Shown: in pieces, positions 17,761 through 25,343 of the stretch
Position numbering within the stretch: the first letter of the stretch is position 1
How the letters are laid out: each line of letters opens with the position of its first letter
From: Opitutia bacterium
GTDB lineage: Bacteria > Verrucomicrobiota > Kiritimatiellia > CAIQIC01 > Lenti-01
DNA: 51,104 bases
NCBI GenBank assembly: GCA_009928955.1
Contig: SABN01000009.1
Location: 1 to 51,104 of the forward strand
Direction: 5' to 3'
The notes under the pieces: model-generated
The model's input: only the letters and a program-made list of their open reading frames with translations
Database searches by the model: none
What the model was told of the DNA's origin: nothing
Translations under genes and position numbers: made by a program

Positions 17761-18751
17761 TCTGGACGGCGCGAAAAGCGCGGCGGGCCTTGCCGCCGCA
17801 GGCGGGTTCGGCGCCTGCGCAGGTCAGGCCGGCGAGCCGGGCGGGGATGTCGCGGAAGATCCGGCGGATATCGGTCGGGGAAGCGCCGCGGGCGAAGGCG
17901 AGGCCGGCGGCGAGCGCGGGGGCGGCCTTGGTGGCGAGGCCGCAGTCGGCGGAGAGACGGCTCTTCTTGGCGCTGAGATGGACTTGCGCCAAGAGCGAAA
18001 AGACCACGGCAGGCAGGAGGGCCTCGCCTTGTTCGGCGTAGAGCTGGCGGTAGGGCAGGCCGAGGAAGATGCCCTGGTTGCCGGAGCCCGTGATCGTCAT
18101 CACGGGATGCGAGTAGCCCGACATGCGGCCGGCGACGCGCCGCGCGATCTGGGTTTCCAGCGAAAAGCCCTTTTCGGCCGGCACCTGGCGGAGGAGGAAA
18201 TCGCACGCGAGGGCTTCGAGCTGCGGATCGCGCTGACGGGCCAGTTTGAAGATCTCCTCGAGGGTCGGCGGCGGAGGCAGCGGTTTTTCGCGCGGGGTGC
18301 GGTCCTCGCCGAAGACCACGAGCCGCTGGATGCGGTCATGGCGGCCTTCGAGCGTCACGCCGGTGCGGAGGCCGGGGATCTGCGCGTGGACGAAGAGCCC
18401 GCGGCGGCGGACGGGGACGATCTTCAGCCAGGCGGGGTTCTTCATGAACGCCCGGGCCCGGCGGAGATCGAAATCGGCGAAGACGTTGAAATCGTCGGCG
18501 CGCGAGGCGAGGCCGGCGGCCGCCGCGGCGAGGATGCCCACGGTTTTCAGATGCGGCACCACGGCGGTGGAGGCGTTGCGGAAGGCGTCCTTGGAAATGC
18601 GCAGTTCGGCGCGGAAGGTCGCGGGATCGGGTCGCGCGGGCAGATGGCGGACAAGGGTGCGGAACGCGTAGGCGACGGCGGCAGGCTCGGTGCAGCCGAC
18701 GACCTGGACGATTTCGCCGTTCAGCAGCCGGACGGCTTCGCGGGGAGTCAT
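17729..18751 (-). CDS. L-cysteine desulfidase / L-serine dehydratase-like protein (UPF0597), C-terminally truncated
   Basis: 340 residues. Family marks are VVGCTEPAAVAYA (Cys20), FRNASTAVVP, ITGSGNQGI and SADCGLATKAAPALAAG (Cys270), then LTCAGAEPAC (Cys311). Cys20/270/311 match the spacing of the three cysteines holding the [4Fe-4S] cluster in archaeal L-cysteine desulfidase, which releases sulfide, ammonia and pyruvate from cysteine. Family members carry several tens more residues after the last cysteine. Here the protein ends soon after it, and the last ~10 residues (IFHTVEYSFP) are encoded by the palindrome array. The start overlaps the DUF134 stop (ATGA). Activity is uncertain because of the truncated tail. 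Confidence 0.75.
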   Translation of the reverse strand: MTPREAVRLLNGEIVQVVGCTEPAAVAYAFRTLVRHLPARPDPATFRAELRISKDAFRNASTAVVPHLKTVGILAAAAAGLASRADDFNVFADFDLRRARAFMKNPAWLKIVPVRRRGLFVHAQIPGLRTGVTLEGRHDRIQRLVVFGEDRTPREKPLPPPPTLEEIFKLARQRDPQLEALACDFLLRQVPAEKGFSLETQIARRVAGRMSGYSHPVMTITGSGNQGIFLGLPYRQLYAEQGEALLPAVVFSLLAQVHLSAKKSRLSADCGLATKAAPALAAGLAFARGASPTDIRRIFRDIPARLAGLTCAGAEPACGGKARRAFRAVQIFHTVEYSFP

Positions 18752-19104
18752 GGTGGATTTCCTTTCCGATGGCGGCAGGGGCAATCGCGGGGGCAAACGC
18801 CGGCGCGGCCGGGGCCGGCCCGGACGGGCCCGCCCTCCAGCTTGAGGGATTTGCCGTGGATGAGCGCGTCGGCAATCTTGCGCCGCGCGGATTCGAGGAT
18901 GCGGGCGAAGGCGGAGCGGGAGATGCCCATCTTCGGCGCGGCCTTTTCCTGGTAGAGGCCGTTGAGGTCGGCGAGGCGCACGGCCTCGAGCTCGTCGAGC
19001 GTCAGCGCGACCTCCGCCAGCTCGACGCGGGAGATGCCCGCCGGCTTGAAGAAGGTGACGCGCGGAACGAATTCGATGGTGCGGGGCTGGACGGGTCTGG
19101 GCAT
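18748..19104 (-). CDS. DUF134 (UPF0251) DNA-binding regulator, copy 1
   Basis: 118 residues with the family N-terminus MPRPVQPRTIEFVP, FKPAGI, LTLDELEAVRLADLNGLYQEKAA and a sigma-region-4-like helix-turn-helix (KMGISRSAFARILESARRKIADALIHGKSLKL). The C-terminus is short and Cys-rich (CPRDCPCRH). The ATG at 19104 matches the family start. An ATG at 19116 lies inside the -10 box, so it cannot be translated from the predicted promoter. The predicted transcript start almost coincides with 19104, suggesting a leaderless mRNA. It is coupled to the desulfidase-like gene and probably regulates it and itself. Confidence 0.85.
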   Translation of the reverse strand: MPRPVQPRTIEFVPRVTFFKPAGISRVELAEVALTLDELEAVRLADLNGLYQEKAAPKMGISRSAFARILESARRKIADALIHGKSLKLEGGPVRAGPGRAGVCPRDCPCRHRKGNPP

Positions 19105-19108
19105 GGGA

Positions 19109-19141
19109 TTGAACATATACCCAAAATGAAAACGGTGTCAA
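19109..19141 (-). promoter_or_regulatory. Promoter/operator of the DUF134-desulfidase operon
   Basis: On the minus strand TTGACA (19136-19141) is followed by TATGTT (19112-19117, spacer 18) or TATATG (19114-19119, spacer 16). The -10 lies in GGGTATATGTTCAA (19109-19122), a diverged copy of the 14-mer GGGCATATGTTCAT found at three other promoters in the window. Confidence 0.7.
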
Positions 19142-19161
19142 CCGCATCCCGGAAACCGGAG

Positions 19162-19194
19162 TTGACAGCGCTTCGTTCCGGGCATATGCTCATA
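19162..19194 (+). promoter_or_regulatory. Promoter/operator of the ferritin-like operon
   Basis: TTGACA (19162-19167), 17-base spacer, TATGCT (19185-19190). The -10 is embedded in GGGCATATGCTCAT (19180-19193), with the palindromic core TATG-CT-CATA (19185-19194). Confidence 0.8.
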
Positions 19195-19209
19195 ACATTG
19201 TCTGGCGAG

Positions 19210-19234
19210 TCGGACGAAGGGCGAACCCGTCCGA
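19210..19234 (+). other. 5'-UTR hairpin of the ferritin-like gene
   Basis: Perfect 7-base arms TCGGACG / CGTCCGA with an 11-base loop lie in the ~85-base leader between the predicted transcript start and the ATG at 19282. It may affect mRNA stability or translation; no riboswitch class is recognised. Confidence 0.5.
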
Positions 19235-19281
19235 GGCGCCGGAGCCAGGGACGAAGCAACAAACGGGAAAGGAAACCAACC

Positions 19282-19782
19282 ATGGGAACCAGAGGAATCG
19301 CGATCGTCGACATGGATGTCAAGAAGCTGGTGGCCGTCTTGAACAAGGCCTATTCAGACGAATGGCTGGCGTACTACCAGTATTGGATCGGCGCCAAGGT
19401 AGTGAAGGGGCCGATGAAGGAAGCCGTCATCGCGGAGCTGACGCAGCACGCGGCGGACGAACTGCGGCATGCGGGCATGCTGGCGGGGCGCATCATCCAG
19501 CTCGGCGGCACGCCCGTCACCGAGCCGAAGGAGTGGTACAAGCTGACCAACTGCGGCTACGACGCGCCGGACAATCCGTTCGTGAAAAACGTGCTGGCCC
19601 AGAACATCCAGGGCGAGCAATGCGCGATCACCACCTACAAGAAGCTGCTCAACTACACGATGGGCAAGGATCCGGTGACCTACAACGTCGTCCTCCAGAT
19701 CCTGCAGGACGAAGTCGAGCACGAGGAAGACCTCCAGGCCGAGATGGAAGACCTGCAGACCCTCCTCAAGTCCGTCAAATAG
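19282..19782 (+). CDS. Ferritin-like di-iron protein (Dps-like/bacterioferritin-like)
   Basis: 166 residues, four-helix bundle. Di-iron ligands are visible as E27, E60-x2-H63 (ADELRHA), E112 (NIQGEQC) and E144-x2-H147 (DEVEHEED). Cys91 and Cys114 lie near the site, which recalls the archaeal-type Dps-like 'thioferritins', so iron storage or peroxide detoxification in the cytoplasm is likely. No rubredoxin domain is present, so it is not a classical rubrerythrin. AAAGGA precedes the ATG. Its promoter carries the same 14-mer operator as the ORP cluster. Confidence 0.8.
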   Translation: MGTRGIAIVDMDVKKLVAVLNKAYSDEWLAYYQYWIGAKVVKGPMKEAVIAELTQHAADELRHAGMLAGRIIQLGGTPVTEPKEWYKLTNCGYDAPDNPFVKNVLAQNIQGEQCAITTYKKLLNYTMGKDPVTYNVVLQILQDEVEHEEDLQAEMEDLQTLLKSVK

Positions 19783-19838
19783 TCGTGGACGGCGCGGGGT
19801 GGGGAGCCCACCCCGCCCGGACCGTTGGGCGGATGCCG

Positions 19839-20570
19839 ATGAAAATCCTCGACCATTTGATTTCGACGCTGGATTACGACGCCGCGCCGGTGCGGGACAT
19901 CCGCCAAGGGGTGTTCCACACCGCCGTCGTGACCCGGCACGGGGGGCTGGCCGCCACGTTGCCGCGGGACGCCTTGCGCCAACCGCCGCCGCTGGTCAAG
20001 GAATCCGGAAGCCTGCTGGACCGGACGCCGGCCGAACTGGTGGCCATGGCCCATTCCGACAGCATCCTCGAAGCCGCGATCGGGATGGCCACCCTCAATT
20101 CCCTGCTGAACATCGATGAATCTGCCTGCCGAGAATGGAATGCCGCCGAACTGATTCTGGAAAAGGGCAAGGGCCGGAACGTCGCGGTCGTCGGGCATTT
20201 CCCCTTTTTGCCCAAGGTCCGGGAAGCGGCCCACAACCTGTGGGTCATCGAAAAGAATCCCCGCGAGGGCGATTTGGGCGAAGACCAGGCCGGCCAGTTC
20301 ATTCCTCAGGCCGACGTCGTCGCGATCACGGGGACGTCGCTGACCAACCACACGCTCGAAGGGCTGCTCGCCTTTTGCCGGCCGACGGCCTTCGTCGTGC
20401 TGCTGGGCGATACGGCGCCCTTGTCGCCGGTCCTGTTCGAATACGGGGTGGATGCGGTTTCCGGCACGCAGGTCGTCGAGCCGGAGGTGGTTTTGCGCCA
20501 CGTCAGCCAAGGCGCGAATTTCCGGCAGATCTGCGGCGTCCGGCGGTTGACCCTGCTGAAACCGGATTGA
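19839..20570 (+). CDS. DUF364/DUF4213 putative heavy-metal chelation protein
   Basis: 243 residues. The N-terminal DUF4213 part (VRDIRQGVFHTAVVT) is followed by the Rossmann-like DUF364 part (GKGRNVAVVGHFPFLPKVRE, NPREGDLG, ADVVAITGTSLTNHTLE, VVLLGDTAPLSPVLFEYGVDAVSGTQV). The family is annotated as heavy-metal chelating, and homologues occur near molybdenum or iron genes. An ATG at 19833 would add two residues. It lies 56 bases after the ferritin-like gene, probably in the same transcript, suggesting a metal-handling pair. Biochemical function is unproven. Confidence 0.78.
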   Translation: MKILDHLISTLDYDAAPVRDIRQGVFHTAVVTRHGGLAATLPRDALRQPPPLVKESGSLLDRTPAELVAMAHSDSILEAAIGMATLNSLLNIDESACREWNAAELILEKGKGRNVAVVGHFPFLPKVREAAHNLWVIEKNPREGDLGEDQAGQFIPQADVVAITGTSLTNHTLEGLLAFCRPTAFVVLLGDTAPLSPVLFEYGVDAVSGTQVVEPEVVLRHVSQGANFRQICGVRRLTLLKPD

Positions 20571-20600
20571 TCGTCGCCGCTTCCGCCGGGCGCGGAGCGG

Positions 20601-21077
20601 TCAAAACACGTCCAGCTTGTCCATGTTGGCGACGGCTTCCACCAGACCGCGCTTGGCAAACTTCGCTTTCCAGATCTCCGCGGGCGTGAAGCTCAGGGCG
20701 ATGGTCGTGCTTTTCACCGACATCAGTCGATCGCCCGTTTTCAGATGGAAGGCTTTTCGCAGCGCGGGGGAAAGGCGGATCGTGCCGGGACCGAGGCGGA
20801 TCAACGCGTAGGCTCTTTCTTGAAACCACTGGACCGCGTCGGGTTGTTCAAGCTGAACGACGTATTTCCGGAAAACGGACGCTTCGGCCCGAACCTTGTT
20901 CAACAAGGCGAATCCGCCTTCGCCCCGATGCGTCGTGACGGCGACGGCCCAGTCGTTCGAGTTCAGCTCATACCGGGCGAGCGCCTTGGGAGGAATGCGC
21001 AGGGTGCCGTCTCGGGCGATGACGGAGATGCCGTACGCCTCCTTGGTTCCGGGTGTTCCTGGCATGAGGCTGGGCAT
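20601..21077 (-). CDS. Protein with two AbrB-like hairpin motifs
   Basis: 158 residues, last gene of a long minus-strand operon. Two segments share the AbrB/MraZ swapped-hairpin signature. Residues ~24-50 read GTLRIPPKALARYELNSNDWAVAV; residues ~97-130 read GTIRLSPALRKAFHLKTGDRLMSV. Classical AbrB and MazE proteins have one such unit and dimerise; MraZ has two. This is not MraZ by sequence. It may be a DNA-binding regulator, but no family is recognised. GGAG lies 5 bases before the ATG. It ends 31 bases past the convergent DUF364 stop. Confidence 0.6.
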   Translation of the reverse strand: MPSLMPGTPGTKEAYGISVIARDGTLRIPPKALARYELNSNDWAVAVTTHRGEGGFALLNKVRAEASVFRKYVVQLEQPDAVQWFQERAYALIRLGPGTIRLSPALRKAFHLKTGDRLMSVKSTTIALSFTPAEIWKAKFAKRGLVEAVANMDKLDVF

Positions 21078-21089
21078 GGCGGCTCCGGA

Positions 21090-21722
21090 TTAATCGGGGT
21101 GGTGGGGGCCCGTGGGCGGCGGATCCAATGGCGGGGCGAACAGCAGGGGGAAGACGATGTCGCTGGTGCAGCAGGGAATCCAGACGGCAAGGAAAAGGAA
21201 AACGGCGATGGCCGCCAAGGTCATCAGGGAAGGCGCCCCGCTCATCGCCATGGCGATATGGAAGAGCGAGGCGCCGGTGCTGATCAGGACGTGGAAGCCG
21301 TGGGGCGCGCGGGTTTTCGCGCTCAATACTCCCAGTCCGATGCCGAGCAGGGCGAGGGGATTGACCAGCCACCATTTTTCGATGAATCCCAGATGGAGGC
21401 CCCGATGGGGCAGGTCCAGCAGCCATTCGCCAACGTAGGGGACGAGGGAATCGCTCAGCGTCGCGATGCCCACGGAACCGAGATGGCCGATCCACAGAAT
21501 TCGCCAGAGGCCGCTTCCGCCCTGGCGCCGGAACGTGGCGATGGTGGCTTGCGCGCTCAAAAGCACGTGCAGCGGGTGCAGGACCGCGAAGAGGCCGGCC
21601 GAAGACGCCATCGGCATTTCCGCCCAAAACAGCGTCCCCAGCAGCGCGACGCCCGCCAGCGCGCCCAGCGCGGTGAAGGGCGCGTGCGCGCGCAATTCCT
21701 TGAAGATCAACGCGCGGTTCAC
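21090..21722 (-). CDS. Polytopic membrane protein of unknown function
   Basis: 210 residues starting at GTG, which overlaps the phosphatidylserine decarboxylase stop (GTGA). Five or six hydrophobic segments are visible, with histidine-containing loops (VLHPLHVLL, WIGHLGSVG, PHRGLHLGF, HGFHVLIS, SLFHIAMAM) and a CC pair near WIPCCTSDI. The repeated membrane-side histidines could bind haem or metal, but no family is recognised. Coupling to psd suggests a role at the membrane. Confidence 0.6.
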   Translation of the reverse strand: MNRALIFKELRAHAPFTALGALAGVALLGTLFWAEMPMASSAGLFAVLHPLHVLLSAQATIATFRRQGGSGLWRILWIGHLGSVGIATLSDSLVPYVGEWLLDLPHRGLHLGFIEKWWLVNPLALLGIGLGVLSAKTRAPHGFHVLISTGASLFHIAMAMSGAPSLMTLAAIAVFLFLAVWIPCCTSDIVFPLLFAPPLDPPPTGPHHPD

Positions 21723-22390
21723 GGGGTCCGTTCCGCATGTTTCAGCCGGGCGACGACGGTGACTCCGCCCGCCACCTGGTCGCCGCGCTTGACCGTCGCT
21801 TCGACTTCGTTCGCCGGGAAATAGAGATCCATCCGCGACCCGAACTTCATCATGCCGAGTCGGGCGCCTTGCTTGACCGCTTGTCCCGGCTCCAGCCAAT
21901 AGACCACGCGCCGGACCACCGGACCCACGATTTGCCGCGCGAGGCAGCGCGTCTGCGGACCCTCGATCAAAATGGAACTGTGCTCGTTCACTTCCGATGA
22001 TCGGGGATCGATCGTGAAGAGGTGCCGTCCGGGCGTGTAGCATGCCTCGCGGACGGTTCCGCTCAGCGGAACGCGGTTCACATGCACGTTGAACGGGCTC
22101 AGGAAGACGCTGATCCGCACGGCCTCGGTTTTCAGGAACCGTTTTTCCTCCATGAACTCGACGGAGCGCACCACGCCGTCGGCCGCCGAGACGAATTCGT
22201 CCGGACCGCAGGCGGGGGTTCGTTCCGGGTCGCGGAAAAAGTACAGCATGTAAAGGCCGCCCAGCAGGCCGAGGGCGCAGAGCGCCGCCGCCGCCGTTGG
22301 GCTTCCGCCCATCCAAACCAGCGCGCCCAGCGCGAGGCCGGCCGCGGGGATGCCGATGATCAACGGATATCCATCTTTCGCGAATTTCAT
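21719..22390 (-). CDS. psd: Phosphatidylserine decarboxylase, short (archaeal-type) form
   Basis: 223 residues. Two N-terminal membrane segments are followed by the Psd core: YFFRDPER, SAADGVV, ISVFLSPFNVHVNR and the self-cleavage site KFGSRMDLYFP. Cleavage between Gly and Ser leaves a pyruvoyl prosthetic group that decarboxylates phosphatidylserine to phosphatidylethanolamine at the inner membrane. FGSR rather than LGST is typical of the short class. The start overlaps the DUF89 stop (ATGA). A pssA partner is not in the window. Confidence 0.9.
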   Translation of the reverse strand: MKFAKDGYPLIIGIPAAGLALGALVWMGGSPTAAAALCALGLLGGLYMLYFFRDPERTPACGPDEFVSAADGVVRSVEFMEEKRFLKTEAVRISVFLSPFNVHVNRVPLSGTVREACYTPGRHLFTIDPRSSEVNEHSSILIEGPQTRCLARQIVGPVVRRVVYWLEPGQAVKQGARLGMMKFGSRMDLYFPANEVEATVKRGDQVAGGVTVVARLKHAERTP

Positions 22391-23259
22391 TCTGAATCCT
22401 CCGGGGTGGGTTGCGCCGCCTTCGCCACGAGGCTGCCGACAGGCTCGCCCACGCGCGCCGCCACCAGCGGGCATTTGACGGTGAAGAGGAAGAACATGTT
22501 TTTCTTCACGTCGGAAAGCGTTTCGTAGTTGCCCTGGCCCTTGGCGATGACCAGGTCGGCGCGGTCGAATCCGCCGCGGAATTCTTCGGAGCAATCCTCC
22601 AGGATGGTTCCGGGCGCGTCGGACCCGTTGTCCAGCACCGGCACGAGTTCCGGCAGGCCGGCGGCCTCCGCGTCTTCGATGGTCGCGTCGTTGAGCACGG
22701 GGGATCCGCGCACGACGACGGTGATTTTTTCGGCGGGAAGGCGTTCGATCAGGAGCCGGTCGAAGAAGATTTCCCCGGCGTTGTCGGCGAGATAGAGGAT
22801 GCGGCGGGCGCGCGCCACGGCCCGGAAGAAGGCGGCCAGATCGCCTCGCAGGGGCTGGGTCCAGATGGTTTCGAGATGGGCGGGGAGGTCCTCGGCGGCG
22901 ATCTGGGTCTTGGCCCCGACGTCGAGGAGGTTGCCGCCGATGGCGACCCGGACGGCGGCCTCGCGCGGATCGGGATGGGCCTCGATGCGCGCGCGCATCG
23001 CTGGAACGAGGCTTGCCGCCATTTGGTTCATGCGGATTTTGATGTCGCGGTAGGGGTCGGGGTTGTCCAGTTCCCGGCGGATGGAGCGGTGCAGGCGCTG
23101 GGCCATCGCAGGCGGCGAGCCGGACCAGTCGCCCGCGGCGATTTCGCGGAGCAGGCGGCGCAGCAGGGATTCGCGGCGGGCGGGATCTGCCACCGCTTCC
23201 GAAACGGCGTCGAGAGCTTGGCGGGCAAAACAAGGCACGCATTCGAGCAGGGTTTTCAT
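22387..23259 (-). CDS. DUF89 / ARMT1-like metal-dependent phosphatase
   Basis: 290 residues. It begins with the CxxC motif ECVPCFARQ and carries the family marks LYLADNAGEIFFDRLL, VRGSPVLNDAT and VIAKGQGNYETL. DUF89 proteins are cobalt/nickel- or manganese-dependent phosphatases proposed to remove damaged phosphometabolites; the N-terminal cysteines mark the prokaryotic subclass. It is coupled by 4-base overlaps to genes on both sides. Substrate unknown. Confidence 0.85.
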   Translation of the reverse strand: MKTLLECVPCFARQALDAVSEAVADPARRESLLRRLLREIAAGDWSGSPPAMAQRLHRSIRRELDNPDPYRDIKIRMNQMAASLVPAMRARIEAHPDPREAAVRVAIGGNLLDVGAKTQIAAEDLPAHLETIWTQPLRGDLAAFFRAVARARRILYLADNAGEIFFDRLLIERLPAEKITVVVRGSPVLNDATIEDAEAAGLPELVPVLDNGSDAPGTILEDCSEEFRGGFDRADLVIAKGQGNYETLSDVKKNMFFLFTVKCPLVAARVGEPVGSLVAKAAQPTPEDSE

Positions 23260-23822
23260 GGCGGGGGCTCCGGGGGGTTCAGGCATCTCATCCGGCAGAG
23301 GGCCTGGGTGATGCGCTGGCGATAGTCGCGGCGCAATTCGAGGATGTGCGCCCGTTCCCAGAAGAGCACCTCGTGGGTGGCGGCGATCACCTGCACGCCT
23401 TGGGCGATGGCGCGGTCCATCGCGGCGCGCAGCGCCAGCACGTGGTCGAAGTCCTGGCCGGCCTCGGGTTCGTCGAACAACAGGCAGGTGGCGGGCTCCA
23501 GGCGGAGCGTCGAGAACGCGGCCTGCAGGATTTCGCCGTGCGAGGAGAACAGCGAGCGCAGATGCAGCTTCATTTCGGTGGTGTTGCGGATGGGGCGGTC
23601 GGTCCGCTTCGGATTCATGCTTTCCGAGTCGAAGAACATGTAGTTCGTTCGCTCGTCCTCCCGCCGTTGGCAGTCGGGGCATTCCGCGATGGCGCGCAGG
23701 ATGGTGCTTTTCCCCGTGCCGTTGGGGCCGATCAGCAGGTTCAGGCCGGGCTGGAAGCGAAGGGTCCGGTAGCGTCGGACCCGCCAGCGGTGGGGGTCGC
23801 AGAGATGGAGGCTTTTCAGCAT
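23256..23822 (-). CDS. Small AAA/ABC-type ATP-binding protein
   Basis: 188 residues. Walker A is GPNGTGKST (about 32-40), Walker B TCLLFDEPEAG, and the switch histidine VIAATHEVLFW. The region between them is short and I see no clear ABC signature, so this is the compact 'OLD/SbcC-like' ATPase type rather than a transporter subunit. CPDC (about 48-51) could bind metal. It is coupled to DUF89 downstream (ATGA) and overlaps the truncated methyltransferase upstream. Role unknown. Confidence 0.75.
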   Translation of the reverse strand: MLKSLHLCDPHRWRVRRYRTLRFQPGLNLLIGPNGTGKSTILRAIAECPDCQRREDERTNYMFFDSESMNPKRTDRPIRNTTEMKLHLRSLFSSHGEILQAAFSTLRLEPATCLLFDEPEAGQDFDHVLALRAAMDRAIAQGVQVIAATHEVLFWERAHILELRRDYRQRITQALCRMRCLNPPEPPP

Positions 23823-24133
23823 GGCGGTTGCTCCGGTTTAAGGCCGCTGACGACGACGAACGCCCCCTCTCCGAATCCCGCGCGCACCGGATCCGGGACT
23901 TGCATTCCATCGGGATGGGCAAAAAGCGTTTGGCGATGCTCGAGCGTGACGAAACCGGCGTCGACCAACCGCGCGGCGAAATGGCCCGCGCCGACGCCGA
24001 TCTCGAGGCCGTCCGCTTGCGCCGGCCAGAGTTCGCGCACTGCGGCCAACTCGGAAGCATAGGCCGCAGGATGTCGCTCAAACCACGATTCGTAGCGGCC
24101 GGCGTGCTGTTCGAATGGCGTGATTCTATTCAT
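23816..24133 (-). pseudogene. SAM-dependent methyltransferase with a large internal in-frame deletion
   Basis: 105 residues. The start MNRITPFEQHAGRYESWFERHPAAYASELAAV and motif I GLEIGVGAGHFAARL are those of a class I methyltransferase of ~210 residues. The sequence then jumps straight to a C-terminal block, VDAGFVTLEHRQTLF...VRAGFGEGAFVVV, which normally ends the same family. About 100 residues covering motifs II-VI are missing, while the frame stays open and both ends keep overlaps with neighbours (start in the HD gene, end in the ATPase gene). It is probably catalytically dead; it may be kept for translational coupling or as a small domain. Confidence 0.7.
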
Positions 24134-24956
24134 CAGGGTCGGTCCGGATGGATGAAGCGGCGTCCCCGGGTTTCCGTTCCGCGCCATCGCGGAGGTAATT
24201 CCGGATCTCGTCGAGGATCTTCCGCGCGGCCGGATCGTCCGGCAAGTGGTTGCCGATGGTTTCTAGGACATGGCGGCGACGGATCCGGACGCGCGTCGGC
24301 GCGTAGTGCAAGTCGTAGATCCAGAAAGCTTGTAGCAGGAGAAAATCGGCGAGGGATCGGACGTGACGGATGTCGATGTCGCGGCGGGTTCGAATTTCAC
24401 GCAGAAGGCGGGGGTTGACCGGGCCCCGCAGCTCGATGTGCGGCCACAGGCCGGCCAGTTCCTGGAATCCATCCCGCTCGATCTCTTCGGCCACCACGCG
24501 GTAGATGTCCAGCTTGTCGGCGTCGCGGATGAGCTTCAGGAAGGGGAGGCCGGCGGGCGAGATCGTTTCCGGGATGGTTTTGGCGTTGTGGTGCCGGATG
24601 CCTTCCAACAGGCTGGTTCGACAGACGACCGGAAGCGGGGCCAGGAGGCCGGAATCCCGCACGATCTCAAATCCGCGGAGTCCGTGATTCACGGAGGATG
24701 CATCATGGAGGTGCCCGAACTCGGCGAACTGGGAGAAGCGGCCGACGTCATGCAGCCATCCCAGCGCCTCGGCCATGCGGACATCTTCCGGAGCCCATTC
24801 CAGTTCCCGGGCGATCTCGCGGGCGTTTTCCGCGACATGCCGGGTGTGATCCAGCTTGAGGGCGAGCGGGGGCGGCAAGTCGGCTGGCGCCTGCCGGAAT
24901 CCGTCCACGTAGCCTTCCACCCACGATTGGATTTGGTTGAGTTGTTCGGTTTTCAT
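24126..24956 (-). CDS. HD-domain phosphohydrolase
   Basis: 276 residues. HD-superfamily metal ligands: H in LDHTRHVAENA, the LHD doublet in ALGWLHDVGRF, then GHLHDAS, GIRHHNAKT and RDADKLDIY. The layout resembles nucleotide or oligonucleotide phosphohydrolases. The ATG at 24956 is preferred to an upstream TTG. The stop overlaps the start of the truncated methyltransferase by 8 bases. Substrate unknown; it may act on a nucleotide or signalling molecule. Confidence 0.82.
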   Translation of the reverse strand: MKTEQLNQIQSWVEGYVDGFRQAPADLPPPLALKLDHTRHVAENAREIARELEWAPEDVRMAEALGWLHDVGRFSQFAEFGHLHDASSVNHGLRGFEIVRDSGLLAPLPVVCRTSLLEGIRHHNAKTIPETISPAGLPFLKLIRDADKLDIYRVVAEEIERDGFQELAGLWPHIELRGPVNPRLLREIRTRRDIDIRHVRSLADFLLLQAFWIYDLHYAPTRVRIRRRHVLETIGNHLPDDPAARKILDEIRNYLRDGAERKPGDAASSIRTDPDE

Positions 24957-24980
24957 GGATTCCGCTGAAATCCGCAATTC

Positions 24981-25343
24981 TCAATGTTCCAGCAGATAAT
25001 CCGCAATGGCTCGGTACAACGTGGACACGGCGAGGATGGCGCAGTGCTTTCCCGCTTTGGGGAGGCCCGCCCCGGCATTGATGATTTGGCGGGGGCTGAT
25101 CGACAGCGCATTCATGAGCGTACGCCCCTGGGCCCAGCGGGCGACGGCCAATCCGCACATCCGGGTGTGTCCGCAGCCGCTGGTGTGGCAGCGGATGTCT
25201 TGGATCCGCCCCCTGCGGATCTTGAGGTAGAACTCCATCTCGTCTCCGCAGGGGCCCCGGATCGCGGCGGAAGCCGTCGCGTCGTCCATCCGGCCGAAGA
25301 GCGGATCGATTTCCGGCGGGCGTTTCTTTGTCTTGGGACTCAC
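24981..25343 (-). CDS. NifU/IscU-type iron-sulfur scaffold-like protein
   Basis: 120 residues starting at GTG, overlapping the stop of the PLP enzyme (GTGA). The IscU fold is recognisable from GPCGDEMEFYLKI, IQDIRCHTSGCGHTRMCGLAVARWAQG and KAGKHCAILAVSTLYRAI. The three cluster-binding cysteines correspond to Cys32, Cys57 and Cys101; Cys52 and Cys63 are extra. IscU builds Fe-S clusters using sulfur from a cysteine desulfurase; no IscS is adjacent, but a gamma-family PLP enzyme is. An N-terminal DPLFGRMDDATASAAI replaces the usual HY..P start. Confidence 0.82.
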   Translation of the reverse strand: MSPKTKKRPPEIDPLFGRMDDATASAAIRGPCGDEMEFYLKIRRGRIQDIRCHTSGCGHTRMCGLAVARWAQGRTLMNALSISPRQIINAGAGLPKAGKHCAILAVSTLYRAIADYLLEH

